From NCBI GenBank assembly GCA_964418595.1, contig CAYQMF010000104.1, positions 1-24,769 of the forward strand: a DNA stretch of 24,769 nt. The letters run 5' to 3'. Both the position numbers and the translations under genes were made by a program. Positions 17,923 to 24,243 of the stretch are shown in pieces (positions within the stretch are counted from its first letter, which is position 1; every line of letters begins with the position of its first letter). The DNA is from CAYQMF01 sp964418595 (GTDB lineage: Bacteria > Planctomycetota > UBA1135 > UBA2386). Below the pieces are notes generated by a model. The model did not search any database. It was not told where the DNA came from and saw only the letters and a program-made list of their open reading frames with translations.

Positions 17923-18090
17923 TCACACCCGGGGCGGATCCGTCACCGTCTTCCAGCGCGGGTCCGGGGGCGGCGGTGGTGGTGGGTCGGTGTCGTGGCG
18001 TGTCGCGCGCTTGCGGGGTGGTTGGCGCGGCGGCTCCTCGGGCTTGCCCGCCGCGCAGTGATCGTCCTGGGGGGCGTCAGTGCGGCTCAT
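17923..18090 (-). CDS. Small proline-rich hypothetical protein, 55 residues
   Basis: I do not recognise this product. The reading frame runs from ATG 18090 to a TGA at 17923-17925 and encodes a charged, Pro-rich chain: MSRTDAPQDDHC at the start, KPEEPPRQPPRKR in the middle, seven prolines in a row, then DPRWKTVTDPPRV at the end. It has no membrane segment and is probably disordered. Support for coding: strongly G/C-ending codons in a gap otherwise lacking a gene, an ending (WKTV.DPP) that looks like protein rather than noise, and a candidate promoter (TTGCTG, 17 nt, TATGCA) whose -10 ends 6 nt before the ATG. There is no Shine-Dalgarno site, which would fit a leaderless transcript. It is divergent from the hydantoinase B gene and convergent with the dehydrogenase. 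Confidence 0.5.
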   Translation of the reverse strand: MSRTDAPQDDHCAAGKPEEPPRQPPRKRATRHDTDPPPPPPPDPRWKTVTDPPRV

Positions 18091-18096
18091 GAAAAA

Positions 18097-18125
18097 TGCA
18101 TAGCAGCATCGCCATGGGCCAGCAA
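18097..18125 (-). promoter_or_regulatory. Candidate leaderless promoter of the small proline-rich gene
   Basis: On the minus strand, TTGCTG (+ 18120-18125), a 17-nt spacer and TATGCA (+ 18097-18102) are followed after 6 nt by ATG 18090. The -35 lies inside the inverted repeat at 18118-18135. Confidence 0.4.
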
Positions 18126-18135
18126 GCGTGCTGGC
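18118..18135. promoter_or_regulatory. Perfect inverted repeat between divergent genes
   Basis: GCCAGCA-AGCG-TGCTGGC has perfect 7-bp arms and a 4-nt centre. One arm covers the minus-strand -35 of the small proline-rich gene. The other lies where a -35 (TGCTGG, 18129-18134) would be for the TATCCT box (18153-18158) in front of hydantoinase B. It could be a shared operator or an RNA hairpin; no T run follows, so a terminator is unlikely. Confidence 0.45.
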
Positions 18136-18152
18136 TGGCGCGCGCGCGGCCG

Positions 18153-18158
18153 TATCCT
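18153..18158 (+). promoter_or_regulatory. Possible -10 box of the hydantoinase B gene
   Basis: TATCCT lies 9 nt before ATG 18168. With an 18-nt spacer its -35 would be TGCTGG at 18129-18134. It is weak alone; it is listed because similar TATNCT boxes stand shortly before other starts in this window. Confidence 0.3.
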
Positions 18159-18167
18159 TCCCGCCGC

Positions 18168-19733
18168 ATGCGGCCCGATCCCATCGCCCTCGAGGTCTTC
18201 CACCAGCGGCTCGCCGCGGTGTGCGAAGAGAGCGGCGCCGTGCTCCGCGCCAGTGCCGTGAGTCCCAACATCCGCGAGCGGCTCGACTTCTCCTGCGCGC
18301 TCTACGACGGCGAAGGTCGCCTGCTGGCGCAGGCGGCGCACATCCCCGTGCACCTGGGCAGCGCCGCCGACTCGGTCGTCGCGGTGCGCGCCGCCTGCCA
18401 ACTCGCGCCCGGCGACGTGGTCGTGCTCAACGATCCGTACGCCGGCGGCACACATCTCCCCGACATCACGATGGTGCGCCCGATCTTCGTCGGGCGCGCG
18501 CGCAGGCCGACGTTCTTCGCCGTCAACCGCGCGCACCACGCCGACGTCGGCGGCGCGCAACCGGGATCGATGGGGGTGGCGCACGACCTGCACGCCGAGG
18601 GCCTCGTGATTCCGCCGGTCAAGCTGCGTGCGCGCGGTGAGCCGTGCCAGGACGTCGTGCGCCTGCTGCGCGCGAACGTGCGCGGCGCCGAGGAGCGCGC
18701 CGTCGACCTGCAGGCGCAGGAGGCGAGCGTGCTGCGCGCCGAGGCGCGCCTGCTGCAGATCGTCGGCGAGGCGGGGCTCGCGCACGTGCAGCGCTACTGC
18801 GGGCACCTCCTCGACTACAGCGAGGCGTTGACGCGCGGCCTGCTGCGCGGGCTGCCGCGGGGTCGGTTCGTGGCGGAGGGTTGGCTGGAGAGCGACGGCA
18901 CCGGGGCGGGTCCGCTGCGCATCGCGCTCGCACTGCACCTGTCGGCGAGCCGCGCCGAGTTCGACTTCGCGGGGACGGCGCCGCAGGCGCGCGGCGGGGT
19001 GAACACCAACCGCAGCGTCGTGCTCGCGGCGTGTGCGTACGGCCTGCGCGCCATCAGCCCGGGTCGGCTGCCCACCAACGACGGGTTGTTCCGCATGCTG
19101 CGCGTGCACACGCAACCCGGCTCGCTCCTCGATCCGCGCCGGCCGGCGCCGGTGGCGGGTGGCAACGTCGAGACCAGCCAGCGCCTGGTCGACGTCGTGC
19201 TGCGGGCGCTGGCGCGGGCGGTGCCCGACCGCATCCCCGCCGACTCCGCGGGCACGATGACCAACCTCGCGGTCGGGGGCACGACCGGCGACGGCCGCGA
19301 GTTCGCCTTCTACGAGACGCTGCCGGGCGGCGCGGGTGCGCTCGCGGACGCCGCGGGCACGTCCGCGGTGCAGACCCACATGACCAACACCCGCAACACG
19401 CCGATCGAGGAACTCGAAGCGACCCTGCCGCTGCGCGTCGAGTCGCTCACGGTCCGGCGCGGTTCGGGTGGGGCGGGGCATTGGCGCGGCGGCGATGGGA
19501 TCGCAAAGGAACTGCGCGTGCTCACCGACGGCGTGTCGATGTCGCTGTTCGCCGAGCGCCACGAGCGTCGGCCGCGCGGTCGTGCCGGCGGCGGCGACGG
19601 CGCATCGGGGCGGGCCGAGCTGCAGCGCGGTCGGCGCCGACGCACGTTGGCGGCGAAGGGCTCGGTCACGCTGCAGGACGGCGATGTCGTGCGCATCGAG
19701 ACACCCGGCGGCGGCGGGTTCGGGCCGAGATGA
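18168..19733 (+). CDS. hyuB: Hydantoinase B / oxoprolinase-family protein
   Basis: This 521-residue protein has the usual length of HyuB, the metal-binding subunit of ATP-dependent N-methylhydantoinase, 5-oxoprolinase and acetophenone-carboxylase-type enzymes. Recognisable motifs are PIALEVFHQRL at the start, HIPVHLGS near 60, NDPYAGGTH from residue 88, HHADVGG at 123-129, NTNRSVVLA, AGGNVETSQR and a C-terminal DGDVVRIETPGGGGFG, the classic ending. ATG 18168 is preferred over an in-frame ATG at 18096 because the extra 24 residues are not family-like and overlap the inverted repeat. The ATPase partner HyuA, normally adjacent, is not in this window. The gene overlaps a small lipoprotein-like gene by 4 nt (ATGA). 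The substrate cannot be inferred. Confidence 0.88.
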   Translation: MRPDPIALEVFHQRLAAVCEESGAVLRASAVSPNIRERLDFSCALYDGEGRLLAQAAHIPVHLGSAADSVVAVRAACQLAPGDVVVLNDPYAGGTHLPDITMVRPIFVGRARRPTFFAVNRAHHADVGGAQPGSMGVAHDLHAEGLVIPPVKLRARGEPCQDVVRLLRANVRGAEERAVDLQAQEASVLRAEARLLQIVGEAGLAHVQRYCGHLLDYSEALTRGLLRGLPRGRFVAEGWLESDGTGAGPLRIALALHLSASRAEFDFAGTAPQARGGVNTNRSVVLAACAYGLRAISPGRLPTNDGLFRMLRVHTQPGSLLDPRRPAPVAGGNVETSQRLVDVVLRALARAVPDRIPADSAGTMTNLAVGGTTGDGREFAFYETLPGGAGALADAAGTSAVQTHMTNTRNTPIEELEATLPLRVESLTVRRGSGGAGHWRGGDGIAKELRVLTDGVSMSLFAERHERRPRGRAGGGDGASGRAELQRGRRRRTLAAKGSVTLQDGDVVRIETPGGGGFGPR

Positions 19734-20161
19734 GGCGCGCGCTGCCCGGTGCCCTCGCGCTGCCCGGTGCCCTCGCGCTGCTCGGTGCCTTCGTGCTGCC
19801 CGGTGGCTGCGCGGTGCCGCCCTACGCACCGGAGCGGGTCGCGGTGCCGTCCCTGCCCGACGCATTCGCACGGGTCGAGGCCGTGTTCCGCGCCCACTAC
19901 GGTCGCGTCGTCGAGCGCGACGAGGCGGGCTTCCGCCTGCAGAGCGCGTGGGTGCCGCTCGCGAACCCGGACCCTCCCGGGCGCCGGCGCGCGAGCCTGT
20001 TCCGTCTCGATGCCGGGCATGTCGGGATCGTGGTCGAGGTGCAATGGCTGCGGCTCGGGCTGACGGGGAGCCCGTTCTGGACCGCGCCGGAGGGCAGTCT
20101 CGACCTCGAGCGCGAACTGGGAGCCGCCGTCGCCGCGCCGTTCGCACCGCGGCGCGAGTAG
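19730..20161 (+). CDS. Small exported protein, possible lipoprotein
   Basis: I do not recognise this 143-residue protein. It starts with a signal peptide built from hexapeptide repeats (ALPGAL, ALPGAL, ALLGAF, VLPGGC). Cys27 in LPGGC could be a lipidation site, though Pro at -3 makes it a poor lipobox. The mature part (FARVEAVFRAHYGRVVERDEAGFRLQSAWVPL, then RRASLFRLDAGHVGIVVEVQWLRLGL) looks like a small alpha/beta domain with alternating strands; an EGSLDLERELG helix follows. Its ATG overlaps the hydantoinase B stop (ATGA), so it is translated with it, but a functional link is not evident. Its stop is 10 nt from the convergent stop of the regulator gene. Confidence 0.65.
   Translation: MRRALPGALALPGALALLGAFVLPGGCAVPPYAPERVAVPSLPDAFARVEAVFRAHYGRVVERDEAGFRLQSAWVPLANPDPPGRRRASLFRLDAGHVGIVVEVQWLRLGLTGSPFWTAPEGSLDLERELGAAVAAPFAPRRE
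19741..19812 (+). repeat. Four 18-bp tandem repeats forming a signal peptide
   Basis: Two identical units (GCTGCCCGGTGCCCTCGC at 19741 and 19759) are followed by two diverged ones (19777, 19795). Being in frame, each adds six residues to the hydrophobic core of the signal peptide; the last supplies the putative lipobox Cys. Confidence 0.85.
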
Positions 20162-20171
20162 GAACGCGAAG

Positions 20172-21221
20172 TCAACGGCTGCCGACCACCATCGGATCCG
20201 ACTGCTGCGTGAGGTTGCCGAGCGACACCATGAGCCGCGGGTCGGCCCGGTGGCGCGCGACCGCGCGGTGCAGCAGCAGGCGCGCCGCGGCCTCGCGCCC
20301 GCGCAGTTCGAGCAGGCGAGCGCGCGCCAACACCAGCGCGACCGGATCCGGCCCGCAGTGGCGCGCGGCGCGGAGTGCCCTGGCCGCGCCCGTCGCGTCG
20401 TGGCACGCGACGCACAGCTCGAAGCGCCACAGGTGGACCGCGGCCAGACCGGGAGCCAGCTCCGCAGCTCCGAGCAGCGCGGTGGCGGGATCGAGCTGAT
20501 GCCGTTGCTTCTCCCCGTACCGGCACAGCACGCGGCGCAGCTCCGGCGGCTGGTGGACGTGGCGCAGGCGCGCCTTGATCGCGAGCACGCGGCGCAGGCG
20601 CGCGCGTGGATCGGGGCGGGGCCGGCGCGCCTCGGCGTGGATGGCCACGTGGCCACCGTCGCGCAGGACATCGGCGGCGAGGCCGAGCAGTGCCTCGACG
20701 AGGCGCTGGCGCCAGAAGGCCACCGTCTGCGCGTCCAGCCCCAGTTCCTCGATCAGGCGCTGTTGCCGCACGCGCAGTTCGTTCTCGGAGACACCGATGG
20801 TCCTCGCCGTCTGCCGCTCGTTGATGCGACCGTTCTTCAGGTGCACCGCGCTCGTGCACATCTGCTCGGCGAAGTGGAGGTTGTCGTCGCCGAGTTCGCC
20901 AACCCCGTCGACCGCCGGCGCCGGCAGCGCATCCAGCGCCGGCTCTGCGATCGCGAGGTAGTTGGTTCGTCCCCGCATGCGGTAGTGGCTCCGCCCCATG
21001 ACCCGCAGCCATCGCTCGTGCCGTTCACTCGGCGGGAGCGCGAGCGTGGCATCGCGATGCGTGAGGTAGTCGATGGCGATGTCCTGGCGGATGTCGTCGA
21101 TGACATCCGCGTGGCGTTCCTGGTGCAGGCCTTGCCAGCAGCCCAGGCGGCGGATCGCGCCCGGCAGGGCGCGGGTGAAGAAGTCTTGCAGGCAGTCGAG
21201 GTCGATCCGGGGGCTCTCCAT
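20172..21221 (-). CDS. Sigma-factor-like regulator with helical C-terminal extension
   Basis: This 349-residue soluble protein is not one I can name. Residues 10-86 resemble sigma-70 region 2 in pattern: an acidic helix (DVIDDIRQDIAIDYL, 39-53), then ERWLRVMGRSHYRMRGR (69-85), comparable to the WL..I.RN...D..RR of ECF sigma factors. Residues 133-160 (INERQTARTIGVSENELRVRQQRLIEEL) form a convincing helix-turn-helix like sigma region 4. Residues 165-340 are Ala/Leu/Arg-rich helices, the last part (ATGAARALRAARHCGPDPVALVLARARLLELRG) looking TPR-like. The similarity is by pattern only; another kind of HTH regulator is possible. ATG 21221 is firmly set by AAGGAGG nearby. A palindrome lies on its promoter, so autoregulation is likely. 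It is divergent from purA. Confidence 0.65.
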   Translation of the reverse strand: MESPRIDLDCLQDFFTRALPGAIRRLGCWQGLHQERHADVIDDIRQDIAIDYLTHRDATLALPPSERHERWLRVMGRSHYRMRGRTNYLAIAEPALDALPAPAVDGVGELGDDNLHFAEQMCTSAVHLKNGRINERQTARTIGVSENELRVRQQRLIEELGLDAQTVAFWRQRLVEALLGLAADVLRDGGHVAIHAEARRPRPDPRARLRRVLAIKARLRHVHQPPELRRVLCRYGEKQRHQLDPATALLGAAELAPGLAAVHLWRFELCVACHDATGAARALRAARHCGPDPVALVLARARLLELRGREAAARLLLHRAVARHRADPRLMVSLGNLTQQSDPMVVGSR

Positions 21222-21230
21222 GGTTGCTAA

Positions 21231-21237
21231 CCTCCTT
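21231..21237 (-). promoter_or_regulatory. Shine-Dalgarno site of the sigma-like gene
   Basis: The minus strand reads AAGGAGG, 9 nt before ATG 21221. It decides the start, because the frame stays open upstream as far as 21437 across purA. Confidence 0.85.
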
Positions 21238-21249
21238 GAGTGGGTGTGA

Positions 21250-21278
21250 AGAATGCAAAGTTGCATTGCGCGGGTCAA
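21250..21278 (-). promoter_or_regulatory. Candidate promoter of the sigma-like gene
   Basis: On the minus strand, TTGACC (+ 21273-21278), a 17-nt spacer and CATTCT (+ 21250-21255) place transcription start near 21243, giving a leader of about 22 nt that contains the strong ribosome-binding site. The palindrome at 21252-21267 covers most of the spacer and the -10. Confidence 0.55.
21252..21267. promoter_or_regulatory. Perfect palindrome, likely operator
   Basis: AATGCAA-AG-TTGCATT has 7-bp arms with no mismatch. It is AT-rich in a very GC-rich setting and overlaps the -10 and spacer of the minus-strand promoter, the usual place for a repressor site. It lies 112 nt before purA and could affect both directions. 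Confidence 0.6.
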
Positions 21279-21353
21279 ACCGAAACCCCGATCAGGAGCT
21301 TCGGGGGCGGATCGGACCGGCAACGGAGCAGCGGAAACCCCAGGCGTGCGCGG

Positions 21354-21359
21354 TATGCT
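21354..21359 (+). promoter_or_regulatory. Possible -10 box of the purA operon
   Basis: TATGCT lies 19 nt before ATG 21379. No good -35 is found 16-18 nt upstream, so this is a tentative assignment. The same hexamer occurs before the ankyrin gene at 2276-2281. Confidence 0.3.
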
Positions 21360-21378
21360 CCGCCGCTTTCTGCGCACC

Positions 21379-22650
21379 ATGCCCACCACCTGTGTCACCG
21401 GCATCCTCTGGGGTGACGAAGGAAAGGGAAAGATCATCGACCTCCTGGCCGGCGAGGCCGACTTCGTGGTCCGCTACGGGGGCGGTCACAACGCGGGCCA
21501 CACGCTGATCTGGCGTGGCGAGCGGCTCGTCCTGCATCTGGTGCCATCGGGGATCCTCAACCCCGGCGTCGTCAACGCCATCGGCAACGGCGTGGTGGTC
21601 GATCCCGTGCACCTGCGCGGCGAGATCGCCCGCGTGCGCGAACGCGGCGTGACCGTCGAACTCGGCCGCAACCTGCTGGTGTCCGAGCGGGCGCCGCTGA
21701 TCCTCCCCGTCCATCAGGCGCTCGACCGCGCCATGGAGAGCCTGCGCGGCGAGAACAGGATCGGCACGACCGGACGCGGGATCGGCCCCGCCTACGCCGA
21801 CCGCGCCTACCGGTCCGGGCTGCGCGTGGGCGACCTGCTGCGTCCGCCGTCGGAGCTGCGCGGCATGCTGGATCGCCTGCTGGCCGAGAAGGCGCCGCTC
21901 CTCGGCAGCAGCGGCACCGACCTCGATGCCGCCGCGCTCGCCGAGCAGCTCGCGGACGCCGGAGCCTACCTCGCGCCGGCGATCGCCGACGTCGGCGACA
22001 TCCTGCGCGAGGCGCTGCGCGCGGGTCGTCGTGTGCTCTTCGAGGGTGCGCAGGGGGTGCTCCTCGACGTCGACCACGGCACATACCCGTACGTCACGTC
22101 GTCGAGCGCCTCCACCGGCGGCGTCGCGACCGGCACCGGCGTGCCGCCGACCGCCCTGCAGCGGATCGTCGGAGTGATGAAGGCCTACGCCACGCGCGTG
22201 GGCTCGGGCCCCTTCCCCACGGAGATCCAAGAGCCGGAGGTCGTCCGTCTGCGCGACGCCGGCCGCGAGTACGGGTCGACCACCGGGCGGCCGCGCCGCT
22301 GTGGCTGGTTCGACGCCGTGGCGGTGCGCTACGGTGTGGCGGTGTCCGGGACCACGGAGCTGTGCATGACCAACCTGGACGTGCTGCGGGGGTTCCACCC
22401 GCTGCGCATCGCCACCGCGTACGACATCGCTGGGCGGCGCATCGACCGCTTCCCGGCGCTGGGGCTCGAGCGAGCGCGCCCGATCTACACGGAGCTGCCG
22501 GGTTTCGACGAGGACCTCACTGCGGTGCGGCGCTTCGCCGACCTGCCACGCACCGCACAAGCCTACGTCGAGGCGATCGAAGCGCAGGTCGGCGTGCCCA
22601 TCCAACTCGTGTCGGTGGGGCCGGCTCGCGACCAGGTCGTACCGCGATGA
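21379..22650 (+). CDS. purA: Adenylosuccinate synthetase
   Basis: This 423-residue enzyme joins IMP and aspartate using GTP, the first committed step from IMP to AMP, in the cytoplasm. The family hallmarks are complete: GILWGDEGKGK with catalytic Asp13 and Lys16, GGGHNAGHT with His41, GTTGRGIGPAYADRAYRSGLRV, FEGAQGVLLDVDHGTYPYVTSS, STTGRPRRCGWFD and the NTLD-like TNLDVL. Length is normal (about 430). ATG 21379 is the only in-frame ATG at the family N-terminus (PTTCVTGILWG); the frame is open 42 codons upstream but those residues are not PurA-like. It opens an operon with uppS, cdsA and phoH; its TGA overlaps the uppS ATG (ATGA). Confidence 0.97.
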   Translation: MPTTCVTGILWGDEGKGKIIDLLAGEADFVVRYGGGHNAGHTLIWRGERLVLHLVPSGILNPGVVNAIGNGVVVDPVHLRGEIARVRERGVTVELGRNLLVSERAPLILPVHQALDRAMESLRGENRIGTTGRGIGPAYADRAYRSGLRVGDLLRPPSELRGMLDRLLAEKAPLLGSSGTDLDAAALAEQLADAGAYLAPAIADVGDILREALRAGRRVLFEGAQGVLLDVDHGTYPYVTSSSASTGGVATGTGVPPTALQRIVGVMKAYATRVGSGPFPTEIQEPEVVRLRDAGREYGSTTGRPRRCGWFDAVAVRYGVAVSGTTELCMTNLDVLRGFHPLRIATAYDIAGRRIDRFPALGLERARPIYTELPGFDEDLTAVRRFADLPRTAQAYVEAIEAQVGVPIQLVSVGPARDQVVPR

Positions 22651-23372
22651 GCAGCGAGCCCGTCGACCTCGTCGTGCCACGCTCCGTGGCCATCATCATG
22701 GACGGCAACGGTCGCTGGGCGCGCTCGCGCGGCTTCGAGCGGATCCGCGGCCACGAGTACGGCATCCAGGCAGTGCGCGAGACGGTCACCGAGTCGGCGC
22801 GGCTGGGAGTGCAGTGGCTCACGCTGTACGCGTTCTCGGAGGAGAACTGGCAGCGTCCGGCGCGCGAGGTCGGACTCCTGATGGGGCTGCTGCGCCGGTT
22901 CCTGGTCGACGAGCGCGCGACGCTCATGGACAACCGTGTGCGTCTCGTGCACTCCGGTCGCCGCCAGCGTCTCGCCGCCGACGTGCTCGCGATCCTCGAC
23001 GAGACGGTGGCGCTCACCGCGGCCAACACCGGCATGACCCTGTGCCTCGCGATCTCGTACGGCGGCCGCGCCGAACTCGTCGACGGCGTGCGGGCGATCG
23101 CGCAGAAGGTCGCGCGGAGCGAACTCGGACCCGACGCCATCGACGAGGCGACGATCGGTGCCCACCTCTACCAGCCGGCCATGCCCGACCCGGACCTGCT
23201 CATCCGCACGGCGGGTGAGCTGCGCGTGAGCAACTTCCTGCTCTGGCAGATCAGCTACGCGGAGATGTTCGTCACCGAGGTGTGCTGGCCGGAGTTCCGC
23301 AAGCAGCACCTGTGGGAGGCGTTCCGGGCGTTCGGCAAGCGGGTGCGCAAGTACGGCCATGTCGTCCCCTGA
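22647..23372 (+). CDS. uppS: Isoprenyl transferase (undecaprenyl diphosphate synthase)
   Basis: This 241-residue cis-prenyltransferase extends farnesyl diphosphate with isopentenyl diphosphate to make the C55 carrier lipid for peptidoglycan and other surface polymers. It shows AIIMDGNGRWA with catalytic Asp19 and substrate-binding Asn21, Arg23 and Trp24, then RGHEYGIQAVRE, LTLYAFSEENWQRP, and DLLIRTAGELRVSNFLLWQISYAE near the C-terminus, all diagnostic. Length is typical. Its ATG overlaps the purA stop and its own end overlaps cdsA by 14 nt, so the three are translationally coupled. The uppS-cdsA order is common in bacteria. Confidence 0.96.
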   Translation: MSSEPVDLVVPRSVAIIMDGNGRWARSRGFERIRGHEYGIQAVRETVTESARLGVQWLTLYAFSEENWQRPAREVGLLMGLLRRFLVDERATLMDNRVRLVHSGRRQRLAADVLAILDETVALTAANTGMTLCLAISYGGRAELVDGVRAIAQKVARSELGPDAIDEATIGAHLYQPAMPDPDLLIRTAGELRVSNFLLWQISYAEMFVTEVCWPEFRKQHLWEAFRAFGKRVRKYGHVVP

Positions 23373-24243
23373 GCCCGCACCGGTGACCGAGCCCCCGCGC
23401 AAGCGGAGCGAGCTGCGGACGCGCACGGTTCTCTCGACCCTGATGTTGTCGCTGATCGGGGTGATCTACTGGCTGGACGTCACCACGGCGACCGCGGGCC
23501 GGCTCTCGGCCGGCGTGCTCGGTATCCTGGGCGTCGCCGGCATCCACGAGTTCACGGTGATGTTCAAGCGCGCCGGCTTCCCGGTTGCCGACGTCTCGCT
23601 GATCGCGGCGTCGGCGGTGCTCGGGGCGAGCGCGTTCGCATTCGGCTGGGCGGAGGTGGACCGCGAGCTGTACCCGATCGTGCTCGTGACCTTCGCCGTG
23701 CTGTTCCCCCTGGCGCTGCGGTCGCTCACGCGCCAGCGCATGGTGCGCGGCCTCGAGGAGCAGGGCTCGACGCTGCTCGGGCTCATCAGCATCGCGTGGC
23801 CGATGTACCTGGCACAGGGCCTCGTCCTGCGGCATCCGCCCGCGGCGCTGTTCGTGGTGCTCGTGTGCAAGGGGGGGGACATCGGCGGCTACCTCGTCGG
23901 TTCGATGCTCGGGCGCCACAAGCTGATCCCGCACATCAGCCCCGGCAAGACGGTGGAGGGGGCACTCGGCAGCCTCGTGGCTTCGTGTGCGCTGGCGATG
24001 CTGCTGCCGCCGCTCCTTCTCGAGCCGCGCCTGGACCTCGGATTGACCGCGGCGCTCGGAGTCGGGATCATCCTGAACCTCACCACCCAGATCGGCGACC
24101 TCGTGGAGTCGCTCCTCAAACGCCGATGTGGGGTCAAGGACTCCTCGGCGTTGCTGCCCGCGCACGGTGGTGTGCTCGATCTGATCGACAGTCTCCTCTA
24201 CTCGTTCCCGGCGTTCCTGATGATCGTCATCCTGCTCACTTGA
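23359..24243 (+). CDS. cdsA: Phosphatidate cytidylyltransferase (CDP-diglyceride synthase)
   Basis: This 294-residue integral membrane enzyme makes CDP-diacylglycerol from phosphatidate and CTP, the branch point for phospholipids. About seven to eight hydrophobic segments are visible. The conserved KGGDIGGYLVG at 171-181 and HISPGKTVEG at 192-201 are followed by the family signature at 251-278 (SLLKRRCGVKDSSALLPAHG, then GVLDLIDS). Two usual residues differ: Ala268 where PGHGG normally has Gly, and Leu275 where LDR normally has Arg. The acidic residues Asp261, Asp274 and Asp277 are kept, so it is probably active. It overlaps uppS by 14 nt, and its TGA overlaps the proposed TTG of phoH. Confidence 0.95.
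   Translation: MSSPEPAPVTEPPRKRSELRTRTVLSTLMLSLIGVIYWLDVTTATAGRLSAGVLGILGVAGIHEFTVMFKRAGFPVADVSLIAASAVLGASAFAFGWAEVDRELYPIVLVTFAVLFPLALRSLTRQRMVRGLEEQGSTLLGLISIAWPMYLAQGLVLRHPPAALFVVLVCKGGDIGGYLVGSMLGRHKLIPHISPGKTVEGALGSLVASCALAMLLPPLLLEPRLDLGLTAALGVGIILNLTTQIGDLVESLLKRRCGVKDSSALLPAHGGVLDLIDSLLYSFPAFLMIVILLT

Noticed and set aside
20159..20174. Search for a terminator between the convergent small exported protein and regulator genes
   Set aside because: Only a 4-bp CGCG repeat is present near the two stops.
21253..21378. N-terminal extension of PurA to the first open codon
   Set aside because: The extra 42 residues are not PurA-like, and this stretch contains the operator and promoter of the divergent gene.
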